This document shows positions 1 to 12,100 of a DNA stretch of 64,000 nucleotides, in pieces; position 1 is the stretch's first letter, and every line of letters starts with the position of its first letter. The stretch is from Toxotes chatareus (taxonomy: Eukaryota > Chordata > Actinopteri > Toxotidae). The stretch lies in the NCBI GenBank assembly GCA_016801885.1, contig CM028898.1:3081177-3145176 (forward strand), written 5' to 3'. The notes under the pieces are model-generated. The model worked only from the letters and a program-made list of their open reading frames with translations. It had not been told where the DNA came from and ran no database searches. The position numbers and the translations under genes were made by a program.

Positions 1-107
1 AAAACCCTTGTAGGAAATTCCAGGCGAACTTCTTCAACAAAAGCAAATGTCAGAACTGCTTCAAACCACGGGAGCTGCATCTATTGACAGACCAGGATTT
101 AACCCAG
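1..107 (+). CDS. mprip: mprip exon 1 (partial)
   Basis: The open frame begins with the codon at 3-5 and encodes NPCRKFQANFFNKSKCQNCF and onward to LTDQDLTQ, the conserved MPRIP N-terminus. The donor is cag|gtaagc at 107/108 and the exon ends in phase 0. By comparison with mammalian MPRIP only about six codons, including the ATG, lie upstream of the window. The CxxC pair (KCQNC) is conserved in the family. Confidence 0.93.
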
Positions 108-3100
108 GTAAGCAAAGTGATACGAACAGTGATAACAATAATACGTTTGCTGTTATAGTAATAATATTACTTGAGATTTCTCTGTATTTTTAGTAGCTTT
201 AAGTCCCCTTATTGAATCCTAATTAAGATAATAATTTTCAGAAGCTGTTGTTGCAGCCAAACTTTTCAAAGTGAAAAGGATTGACTGGTAGCTATGTAGC
301 AAGGGTTGTCAAACCCTTGAGAATGGAGGCTGACAGTAATACCTTTGTATCACAGTTTGCCTTTATATCTATTATGTCTCACTTTTATATGTTACTTACA
401 GCCTCCTCAATGGGATAGATATAAAAGTTGAGTTGTAATGAGCAGCAGGATGTCCATTACAGTGACAGATATAGCTGTATGTGGCACAGTCAATCTTAAA
501 TGTACTTGTTAGGCAACAGTGCAATTACAGGTATGAAGCAGGAAAGTTGGGGTGTTTGTTTTGGCTGAAACACAGCACATCTACGGTTTCTTCACTTCTT
601 CCTACTGCCTTTCTCCGTCCATGAGACTGGTGAAAGTGAATCACTGTGGGTTTCTTTTAACTACAATGGTTGCATTTGCTGGCCAGTTTGGTCTGTGTGA
701 TTGATTGTGTAACCTTCAGCTGTTGTTTATCTGCAATTGTTTGTTTTTACTGTGTACTGCAGGCAGACTAGCAGGCACTATGTGGAGGTTAATGAGAGCC
801 TGATTGAAGAAAAACAAAGACGAGTGGAGCAGAGATACAGTGAAGCTCCACTCAGCTGTGGAGATCATATTATAAGCATGTTTTCTGAGTCACTCTTTCT
901 CTCTCTCTCTCTCAGATCATTAGTTTGGTCTTTGTTGTATCCTGTAATTGATCCCAGACAATGAGGCCCAGATAGGCCCTCGAACATGGCTTAAGAGCCA
1001 AACAGCAACGTCAGCATCCTCTTCTCCTCTGTGCGTGTGTGGGGGCACATGTTTGCTTTCTATTTCCAAACTGTGTATTGCTTGCTGCGCTGAGTTTATT
1101 GCTTTTTAGCCCTTCAGATGGAAGACTCCTGAGTCAGGATAGATGGTTTATGGTTACATCACTTCCTCTAATCTCCCTGTGACCTGACCGAAACGCTCTC
1201 CCACATCATATATGACGACACTCGGTACCAGAGGGGCTTACTGTCCTGGCCTTTGAGTATGATACTCCCTCAGTCCTTGCTCATCACTGTTGTTCCAGTC
1301 GCCTACAGGCTTTTGAAAATGTCTGCAGTCTGTCAGCTATCCAAACAGTTAGCAGGGAGATCAGTTTCACAAGCTGGTTTTGTAAGGGCTCTATCTAGGT
1401 AGCCCTCAAACTAGTTAATGCTATGCACCAGTCCATTACTGGTCTAAAGCTGTGTTATGTAACACCACATAAACAGTGTTAAACGTCTGAGCCTTGTTCA
1501 AGTTGAGGGTAAAACTTTGTATAATGTTCCCAGTGTCCAGAATCTGATGTAGGCTGACTGGGAGGAGATAAACTCCATAACCCTGTGAAAAGAAAGGTCC
1601 AGTAAAGCTGTGTAATGCTGTTAAAACACCATGAATAGGTGATTTAGCTAAGTGAATTTGAGCCCTAAATTAAATTAAATGAAAGTTATTTAGAATTTAA
1701 AGGGAGCTGGAGCTTGAGAATGCACCTTTGAAACCGATAGCCCACATGGAAAAGTTATGCAAAGGGAGCAGAACTGAATGTCGGAAGGACAGTATCCAAT
1801 ATAAACAGTATCCAATATAAACAATCTCTTTGTTCAGCATTGCTAGTATAAAAGGTGGGCAGGGGGAGGGGCTGCTGCTGAAGCCAGAGTGAAATCTTTT
1901 GTTTCAGCCAGTGTGCTCCAGAAGGAGTTTTTATTTCTCCAAGATTTCCAGGCCTGGTGTCACAGCTTTCACTTGAATTGTTGTCACATGATTGTTTGTC
2001 CACAGAGAGTCGAGGTGTTTGTCAGGCTTGGCGGTTCCTTCTCTGCTGGAGAAAAGTGCTCACACTATCTGGTTAGAGGTGGTGGGAGGCAGGACAGTGA
2101 TGGAGGATGCAGGCAGGCTAAGGTTTACATGTATGTGGGAGGGATGGAGAAAGACAGGCAGGGATGTGACGGGACTTAAGGAGTGGGAGCAGGAGTCACA
2201 GGGAGAGAAAGGAAGTGTGGGGTCGGGAAATGAGAGTAGAGGTTCCCAGAGGCTGCTGCTCAACATCCCACAATGTGAGGTTATGACTAACGGATACAGA
2301 GTGGAGTCAAACTTTACAGAGCCTATAGCTTTAACACGTACCAAATGTTCCAACTCAGTTACTGACTGCGGGCTGTTCTCTAAGTTGTTTTCATCACTTC
2401 ACACCAAATAGACTGTAATTCCTGTCCTCTGGCTCTGTGCCAGCCAGTACAGTGTTTCTATTTAGGACCATTGTTGTGATATTAGGACGATTTTCACAGG
2501 GGTTCTGTGGTGTCACACCAAGCTGCATTTGTTTTTGTCGCCCACAAGCCTGGTCAGTGAAAACAGCAATGAACCTGCTTTTCTCAGCTGCCATTAGAAC
2601 AATGGCCACATCTGAGCTAATTCAGACAAACTCGAAAGGACATCTTTTTCTTTCAGTTTAGGCCTTGGCTCCACACTAAGCTGCTGTTTTCTACTCTGTA
2701 GATAGAACTTTTTGCAGAATACATATATCTGAAAATGCTGGCCTCACATTGTAGTTTAGGCTGGGGAAACAGGCATATTATTGCCAGTGGCTGGGTACTT
2801 CTATGTAGCAGCAAAGTAAAGAAGCCAACCTTCTGTCATCTGTCTCCATGATTACTAGTTTTATATGACACTATAACTCATCACATGTGTGTGCTATGTC
2901 CAATACTTAATAGTCATTGATATAATTATGTTTAATGCTTTCAAGTGCTGAAATGACTATAGAGCAGATTAAAGGTTTGCCCAGGAAGTATCTGTAACCT
3001 TTATTAGACAGCAGTTATGAGATGCCATCACAAGTAATAGTTTTTGGAGTTAGCAGAGCAGTAGCAGCAGTTTTGGTGCTCCATGTGTGTCTAAACAGGC

Positions 3101-6100
3101 AGCGTTCAGTCACACTACTGAGTTTAGATGACCTGCGTTTTTCATAACCCAATACACAGGCACTGTAGTTACAGGCATATAGTGAGAGTAAAATGTGAGC
3201 TGTTATGTGGCCCGTGTAGACAGCTGGGTCGATTACAATAGGAGCATATCTGTTCAGGCAAGAAGAACAAGCGGGTGTTGATAGATTTGTGAGCAGACGT
3301 TCAGTTTCTGTTCTGTTTGTGTTGAAACTGGTTATTAAAGCTTATCTCCATGGACTGCTTGGTTAATGCATGTGTTCTGTGACATTCTGCAGTTGTAAAG
3401 GATAATGTGCTTTTTAAAAATATGCACTTTTATGACTGCATTGTATGTGCTCAGTCACATTGTGGGTTTTTGCATTTGTGCGTCAGAAAAATGTAAATGA
3501 ATTAAAATTGTACATGGTTGCCTTCCAGGCTGCCTAATGGTTAAGAGGCACACCACATAACCTTAACATCCAGGCTTTGTTGTTGCATGTCATACCCCTC
3601 TTTCTCTCCCCCACATTCCCTGTTCTTTCTTCTCCTACCACTTTCAAATAAAATGCCCCCAAAAATCTTTAAAAATTGTTAATGGAAAGGAGATTTTATT
3701 TTGGTGTCGGATTGCCCATTCCCCGGTTTATCTGCCGTGCAGTGCAACAAAACGTTCAGAATAATGGTGCAATACCTTGTAGTTTGTACCGCTTGTTGTG
3801 ACCCCAGGTTATTTTCTGTTGCTACAATTTACAGATTTCTCCTAAATGCCTCACATGGAGGCCATTGTTAGATGCTAGCTAGGCGCTGTCCAAAGAGAAG
3901 CATCTCGTCCCCACTCAGGTTCTGCAGAGCATGCAGCTCAGGCAGGTGTGTGGCCAAAAATGAGTTTGTCTGAAAAGAGTAAGTTTTATCTCAGCTGAAA
4001 CTGAGTGATTTTATCTACCTGGGCAGGGCTTAATCTACCTAAGCGAGCCACCCAAGGAGGGTCTATACGTGGGGAACGCTGACCGGTGACATTATAAAGA
4101 TTGAGGAGAAAATATTCCCTTTTTACAGCAAACCTTTTGACTTGACACAGAAGGAAAAGTATATAGCTCTGTTCTATTCAAGTGTTTTTTTGTAAGTCAT
4201 GACAGTGTGAGAATGACCCAGCACACAGTACCACAACCCCTGAAACTCAAGCATCTGAATGGAACTCAGCTATCATTCATTTTCTTATTGATTTTTCTGC
4301 AGTGAGGAGATGATGTGGCCTGAGATGACAGGCTCTCTGGGAAAAGGAGTTTACCTCCATGTTGGAAGGGTAGTTTTGTGTTGTTCACTGCAGGATCAGT
4401 GGAGAGGAAGTTGGCTCCATTGTATGTTATTGTGATTGCGTGAGCATATGCAGGGATGTGTTTTTGCTCCTTCTAAAAGTTCTGAAACATCTACTCTGTG
4501 TTTTCTTCCTTTCCTATAGTGGTTGTCTCTCTAGAGTCTGTAGCTTTTTTTTTTTCAGGCTGTCTGTCTCAGTGCAGGACGTCAGAACATCAGCTTGTCA
4601 AATTACCATACTGATTTGATTTATCTGGGTCACAACTTTCTGTCCATGCACAAATAACCTTTTTAATGGTTTCAGCAATTCAAAACTGCCTTCATAGGTA
4701 CGTCTATACAAGTTCAAACACGGCACGTATAGATTTATGGCTGGCATGCAGGGACACGGAGCAGGAACAGGCCCAGTATTAGAATAGCAGACTAATAATC
4801 AGATCCTTCTTCCTTCCAGCAGAGACGTTTTAGGTTAGGTTTGTGGAAGAGGTGGGGGAGTGAGTGCTGGTATGAGAGCTGCTTGCTAATGGTTAACAGT
4901 TAAAGCAGAGAGACTGTCAGTGTTAATGGACAGCAAAGATCTGCAGGTTTAAAGAGCCTACCTACTGCCCAGCAGGTGCAGACCTATGTTTATATGTTTT
5001 CATGTCTTTTGAACTATTCTGCTTCTGTTGGACTGAGGTAGATTGTGGTCAAGTCCAGAAGGTGAATCGTGAGCGCGTGTGTAGATATGTTTTGTTTGTT
5101 TTAAGAATGCAACCAGTTTGTCTGCATTTGTCATGCTGGTCCCATCTGCCGTCCGGAAACGGGAAACAGAGACACACAAGCATGTCATCAAACAGAGCTG
5201 ATTACTCCAAAAGGCTTACTCACTGGTTTGTGTGTGGCTGCAAAATGCACTGTGAGAACCGAGGCAACATCTGGACCCCAAAAGGCTTCTCTCCCTCATA
5301 TTTACACCACCTCTCCCCCTCCCATCCCCCTCAGCTCACACTCTCTTCTAGTTTTAATGATTACCTAAATTGCTCTCTCCCCCCTCCTCTCTCTCTTTTA
5401 CAGGCTAAACCTATTTATGGTGGATGGCTATGCTTGGCCCCTGAGGGAACAGACTTTGACAATCCTATGCAGAGATCCCGGGTAAGAGCATGTACTTAGG
5501 CCTGCTTATTTGTGCAGTTAAGGCGGATATACACATAATGTAAATACAGTGCATGTATATGCTTGTGCTTCCTCTTAATTAATGTTCGGTACTGGAATAC
5601 TTCAAAAGCCTCTTTCCCTGCTTCTGCGGCCTCTTTTTAAACAATGAAAAGTGAAGCTAAACTCTCAACCTTAATGCTTTTGATCTATTCAGGAAAAAGT
5701 CTCTGTGACGTGTAACATATCAGTTAAGCTGTGACTCATAAAACCACCTACTGTGGTTCAGAATTAGGCTTTTCTGATGCCAAGTATTTCTTCCAACAGA
5801 AATGGCAAAGGAGATTCTTTGTGCTGTACGAACATGGCTGCCTGCGCTTTGCCCTGGACGAGTCGGTAAGTTGTGCATCTTGTCCGCTGCTCACAAGGCT
5901 CTTGTCCTCCTCTTGTTCCGTGGCGACCAGGCTGTGAACTGAACTGAAGCTAAGGTCTGGAGAAAGGCTACATGACTTTCAGGACTGAAGGTCTTCAAAA
6001 ACACTTGAGTTCAGTTTCCTCAGAAAAGGCCTTAGAATCTATTAAAAAATATAATATTTAAATTTTTTCTCTTGGCTGCTGTAGGCAGTAATGTTAGATA

Positions 6101-9100
6101 TAAAATATTTTTGGATCTGCTCGCGGGCTGTTGGGAGACGTTTCACACTTACAGACAAAAAGTGGGCTGGTTGTGACAGTGGATTGTGAACACGCAAGGC
6201 AGTTCAGTCCTTCTCTGTGAGTTTTCACCACCAGCACCATCAGGTCTGGAGTAAAAACCGTCACCACTTGTAGCTACAGTAGCTAGGGAGCTCATGGTCT
6301 CACAACGGGCAACTGTCAGTTTAAAGAGAGATTCTTCTGTAAGCTTTGGGACATGTAGTGAAAAGAGTTTGAGAACCACAGAGTAAAAGGCTGGGAGGTC
6401 ACCTCTTGGTGCCTACTGTAATCCTGTGTTTATGGTGGTAGTGTGTCGCCAGGGGAATGTGACACGGGTGACCAAACCCATACCGGCTGATCAGGGTGGA
6501 GATTCGACTGCTTGTGTGTAAACACTGGGGGCCACACACTACCAGCCAGCCTGCCAGAAACACACAGACGCTGGCTTTTACATGTGTTGAGAAGCTGAAA
6601 CACAGTTTATGCTCTAGGACAGCAACAGTTTTTAACTAATAGCTGAACTTGTTGACCTTGTGTCTTTGCTTTTAATATGAAAGAGCAGGTGTGTCCCTGT
6701 GAGAGAGCAGGACAGTGAGGGGAAAAGAGATGAGCTGACTTTGTAACAGCCCGACTATGCGTCTGTGTATCAGCCAGGCATTTGAAGTCACATTTGGTGA
6801 ATCTCTTTGTGTTGCCAGTGATGACAATGGGAGGAAACTTGGTTGTGTTTGCGTGGTTGCACGTGCATGTTTCCACTGTGTAATGTGTTTCCAGTGACAC
6901 CCAGGCTGGGGTGCAGTTGTGTGTTTTCCTCTCATTGTAACAGTGATTCCAAAACTGTCTGCCTCATTGTCCCGAGGTCTTTTCATCTTCTCCACAAGGC
7001 AGGAAAAGTGGGTCAGGGAAATGGCTGCTTTGTGCTCTGGACTCTGAGGATAGGAGCTCCCTTAAACATTGGAGCTGATAACAACACTAACGATCTTGAT
7101 CTCACCAAGCTCATCATTGTTTAGCCAGTGGCTCGAGCCACCAGGGGAGGACAGATATGATTTGTTTGAGGTCGGGGGTTGAGGCTTACGTTCATATGTC
7201 CCATTCCTTTCATGTGGCTTTTACTCAGTGGAGAGATTTACACGCGCCACACCCACCCACTCTTTGTCTTATTGCTCTTTTGATCACATTATCTCCACTC
7301 TTATTGCTGTTCATCATCAGACCAGCTCTGCTAAGCCTCTCATAACAAGGGGGTTCATGCCTTACTGTACATGTACAAAAAAAGTATTTTTGGCTCTGTG
7401 TTTATTAGTGGCTGTATTAAAACACTTCTGCAGGGTTCAGGTTTACGGTCATGGGAGCTTAAAGTAAAGCCTCCTCCTTCATGTTCATGTTTTGTGCTGA
7501 CCAAGGGTAAACCAGTTCATTTGAATTTGATTGTTGTCCACAAGCATCTAACATTTTCAAGATGTTACAGGAAAAATGCCAGAAGTGGAGTGAGATGGTT
7601 TTTTTTCCATCAACACTAGAAGTTAGATTAGCTTAGTTAGGTTTAGCTTAGTTTAATTAAGTATTGTCATGGCTGGTTGTAGCAAAAAGAGTTCCTACTC
7701 TGCGGTATAATGGTCATGTTTCAGCTAAAGGTGATTTTCCCGTTCTTGTATAGATTAAAAAAAAAAAAGAACCTCAGACATTTTTGTATTCCCTTCCTTT
7801 TTTGTTTCACATTATTTGATGTTGGAGGGAGCGATCTGTGTTGAATTGAAACAGTTGTTCTCTGCTTTAAAGGGACAGTTTGACATTTCCACTTATTCGC
7901 CCTTTTGCGAAGGCGTAAGGTGAGAAGATTAATACCACTCTCATATCTACAGGCGGCGGCCGGTTAGCTTAGCTAAAAACTGGCTCTGAAGGTAAGAAAA
8001 TCCAGAAATCATTAGCATTAAATCCCCCTTTTTGAGTTAGTAAATTACATGTACAGTCATTACAGTCACTTTATTACACTATTGACAAAGCAGATATTAT
8101 ACATCTGATTTCACAGGCTGAGAGGTCCTCCCCACGGCTAATAAATGCAGGGAGTAAACTAGTGAAGTTATGTGTAATATTAGTTAGTTATTGCTCCTAA
8201 AGTTGATATATGGTCATCAGTCTTGACTCATGGCTATTATCAGCTTCAGCGTGTAACTTATTTGGGTGAGAGATCAGCCAGGTTTTTTATGTTTTAGGTT
8301 TTTATATTTTTATTTTAGAAGGATGAATCTAATGATGTGTGTTTAGTCAGCCTAGTTTCAGGGTGTGTATGCTTATACACATGTGACTATAATAAAGATG
8401 CTCTTACAAGCATCAGAAGAAGGACTGTCATCAGGTCCCAGTCACTACATGACAAAATTACAACACAAAAAAGTGGTTGAATGGAACAGTTTTTCCCAAA
8501 TGCATGCTCCGAACATCTGATTCTTCTTGAAGGACGCGGTTCAGGCATCAGTGACATCGTCTTCTATTTTTTGCTCAGCAGACAGCAGGGTGCTATCTGA
8601 AGCAGTGGCCTCTTAAAGCCCAACTATTTCCACCACGAGCAGAGGGAAGGATGCTCTCCCGTCTAAAGCAGCATTCCTCCTCCAATGCCCTTATTTGGTG
8701 AACTGCAGTGAGCTTGCAGCCCCGGGACCACAGAGAGCAAGAGAAAAGGAGCTCTAGCCCCTAAAAAACCTCAGAGGAAACGTCAGATATGCCCCAGACC
8801 CAGACATTCCACACATGGCCTGCCACAGCAAGCACCAGGCTCGATATTTGAACAGTTAGAGGAATAGTTTAGAAAGTACATCACAGAGAAACCGATTTTT
8901 CCAGAAAGGTCTTGATATCTTCAGACCACCCTGAAGTCTTTAGGGTCAGGAGGTCAATAACCATGAGAACATGCTGAAGGGGGCACAGGAGGCGACTGCT
9001 TTACTCCAGATCTGCCTCTGTCCTCCATCATGTTTTAGAAAATTAAATACAGTTATGTCACTCAAGTGTTAAGTCAGAATAACCCACTGTACCGCATCTC

Positions 9101-12100
9101 TGCTGTTGATTTTCTTCAACTTTTTCCGCCATGGTGAAACTTGTGCATCGACAGTGTTCGGAGAAGCTAAACTGGCAGCTCCTGTCTGTTGAGAGTTTTG
9201 ATGGAGGGTACTGTGTCGAGGAGCATGTACAAATATAAAACAGCGGTCTCCTGTCCAGGGCCTGCTGTGGCGGACTTGCCTTTGGCTCAGCCTGTAAAAG
9301 CCTCCTGGAGGATTTATCATTTATGGAGTGGGTGTTCTCCACTTAGTTCTAGAGCTGGCTCTGTTGTTTTTTCATGCCGTTTTTACAGTTTTTTGGAAAG
9401 TTCACTGTGGGGCCTGGGCTGCAATAAAAAGTAAAAATTTTAGCATGGGGTAATTACCTTATAGACACATCCCCCTTTTTTTTGTATAGAGCATTTTTAC
9501 TCGTCAGCCTCCTGTGGGTTGTATTGTTTCTGCTTGTTTCTTGTCTCTCGGAGTGTTTTATAGTCTCTCGTGTCATGTCAGCCACAGTGGCTGAAATCTC
9601 AAGAGGAGTCTGTGAGAAAGTCGCTGCTTTTAATAATATCCCATAGCGAAGCTAAAAATAGTCAGCCTCATGGAGGACAGACACAATTGGAGGATATGGA
9701 ATTGGCCCAGTTGTGTAGAAATCAAACCCACGACAATTCGTTGTGTGTTTGAGTGGTAGCCTTGGCAGATACATTGCCTTTGTTTTGCTGCCAGTAGCAG
9801 TTTCTAAGCAACAAGTTGCTTTTACACTCTTAGCACCAGGATCAGCTGGACTTTAGAAGAACCAGGCTCCACCTAAGAGCAACAAATAACACAGAAAACT
9901 CACCTCCAGGCACTGTGAACACCCCCTTCACCTCTGCTCAGTGTCATACACCTACATTGTGGATGGACAGTGGGAAGTTTCCAGGGTTAATTAGTTGCTG
10001 GATCAAAATAGACTATACTTATTATAGCAAATACAATTTCAGTATGTTCTCATTTCCTAAAGGTCCCCCACCTGCAGACAATAATAAAAGATTTCTGCTG
10101 TTGAGGTCTTTGTTCTAATGTTATAGTCCTTTTCCACTGCAGGAACTTTTCCAGGGGGCCATGAACCTGTGTTTCGACTAAAGGAACCAACCCTGACCTT
10201 AAGTGTAGTTCCTTTGCTGTAGCTCCAGGTGTCAGAAAAGTTTGCGGTGAGGAACTTCCCTGATGAAGGAAGCACTCTATTGTATAGTAGTAATAATAGG
10301 ACTTGAGCAAAGTTATGGTGTGTTGGCCTCGCAGATGCTCTAAAAGGAGAGACACATAATGTGACAGTAACAACATAACAATGAAAATGGCTGCCTGATG
10401 GCTTTCTGTCCATTGATGTGTAAACTTTACAGTCCTACTGATGTGGTGGAATTGCAAAAGGGACTTAAGTTCCTGGCTTAAGTTCCTCCTCAGCTTATCC
10501 TAAGTTGAGGTTCTATGGCTCCATGGTTCCTGGAACTGTTTGGTTGGAAAGGCCTATCGATGGTGATAGAGTGCGCAACGTGTTATATAGTCTCTGCTTT
10601 TCTTCACACTTCACAAAGTACTAGAAGGATGTACTGCATAGATGTTACCATTCTTATCTCAGCGGTTATCACTAAAATATCGATGTGATGTAAATTTATC
10701 ACACTGCTTAGACAAAGTCATCTCTCACCGCTACTGATTCTCAAACTGATACTGATTCTTTTTGCTTCCAGTGGAGGAAATTCCTCCACAGCGTCGAAAG
10801 TGCGACGCTGTGTAATTGCCATATTTGGCAGCCCCCAGGGGTTTACAGGCAGATCTTAATAAAGCTGGATCTGTGTTCAGTGGCCTTAAAAGGAGCTGGA
10901 AAGAGACCCAGCACCTGTTTTACATCTGTAGCAGGCATAACCCAGCAAAGTCTGATAACAGAGCTGCAGGATTCAGACCAGACACAGAACAGGTTGGAGA
11001 GGAAGTTTAGGGGATTTTTTTCCCTCTGATGTTAATGAGACAATAAGTTATCTGGTTAAAATGACAATCTAGTCACACAAAACATACAGGAAACATGTAT
11101 CAGTCTATTGGCTCTGGCTTGTTGAATGTTTCAGGTTTTACTACCAAGATAATGAGATATTTTTTTTCAGTGTTATAGTATTTCTTTGTCATAGCTGGTT
11201 TCCAAAGCAGACAAAGCTCTACGTTCTTCACTGATCACACACACAAAGCTGCTTTAGTCCGGCATCCCATTGCTGTCATCTCCCCTTTTCACTCACTGTG
11301 TGGTGCAACTGAAAGGATTTGCCTAGTTACCATGGTGAGCTGGTGATCACAGCCGAGTGTCCATACAGTACGGGCCCGATGTGCCCTGAGATCTGCCTCT
11401 GAAGAAGAGAGGCAGATGAGGAATTGGAGGAGACTTATTGTGAAGCCTGCTAAGCCAAGTCTGTGAAACACTTCGCAGCACTGAGGCGTGTTTTCCCTCT
11501 GATCTTCTCTCTTTGAGTTTTGAGCTATTTGAAATGTGATACCAATGATATCAGTGTTTAGTCGGGCAGTCACCCATCCAACATGGAAACAAACCAGTGG
11601 ATGGACATGGATGGAAACCAGTGACTCAAGCATCCCGCTAACATATTTTCCACATTTGCCCTTTAAAGTGACACTCTTCCACCTCCTTTTTAAATGTTCC
11701 TAGTGTTGTAGTAATTGATTGATTTATGTCTAAGTTACTCTTCAGCTTTGTTATTATTCCCTTTGCTGTAGTCAGTTATTCAATCCATGGATGAAATCAT
11801 ACAGGATATACAATGAGCTTTTGTTATTTTTCTCCCCTTTAGCCGAGCACTCTGCCTCAGGGCACCGTGAACATGAACCTCTGCACAGATGTCATCGATG
11901 CTGAGCCCAAGACGGGCCAGAAGAACTCCCTGTGCATCATCACGCCAGACCAGGAGTACTTCATCAGAGGAGAGAATAAAGAGATCATCAATGGGTGAGT
12001 TGTCTCGCCGTGTCTCTTTATGGATTGTGTAGGGCAGAATGTTCACACACAAAGGGCATAAACACTGTTCTCTATGTATTTTCAGGTGGAGTGAGCAGCT

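Larger units (their letters stand above)
108..5403 (+). other. mprip intron 1
   Basis: A 5.3-kb intron with donor gtaagc and acceptor ctctcttttacag. It holds a 16-bp tandem duplication at 1790-1821 and a SINE at about 3520-3680. No conserved coding stretch was recognised; the open frames at 1889-2411 and 5002-5403 show no family resemblance. I saw nothing else in it. Confidence 0.8.
5866..11842 (+). other. mprip intron 3
   Basis: A 6-kb intron containing two recognisable dispersed repeats, at about 7869-8035 and 10122-10556. No coding exon was recognised. The open frame at 10050-10457 on the minus strand lies inside the second repeat and has no family features. Confidence 0.8.

Noticed and set aside
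1992..2411. 139-codon open frame in mprip intron 1
   Set aside because: No family resemblance, no acceptor/donor pair in phase with mprip, and overlapping frames on both strands.
9630..9760. Possible tRNA-like SINE in reverse orientation
   Set aside because: The phrase 'aaatcaaacccacgac' hints at a B box but no cloverleaf or tail could be assembled.
10050..10457. 135- and 118-codon minus-strand frames
   Set aside because: Both fall inside the inverted-end repeat in intron 3 and lack domain features.
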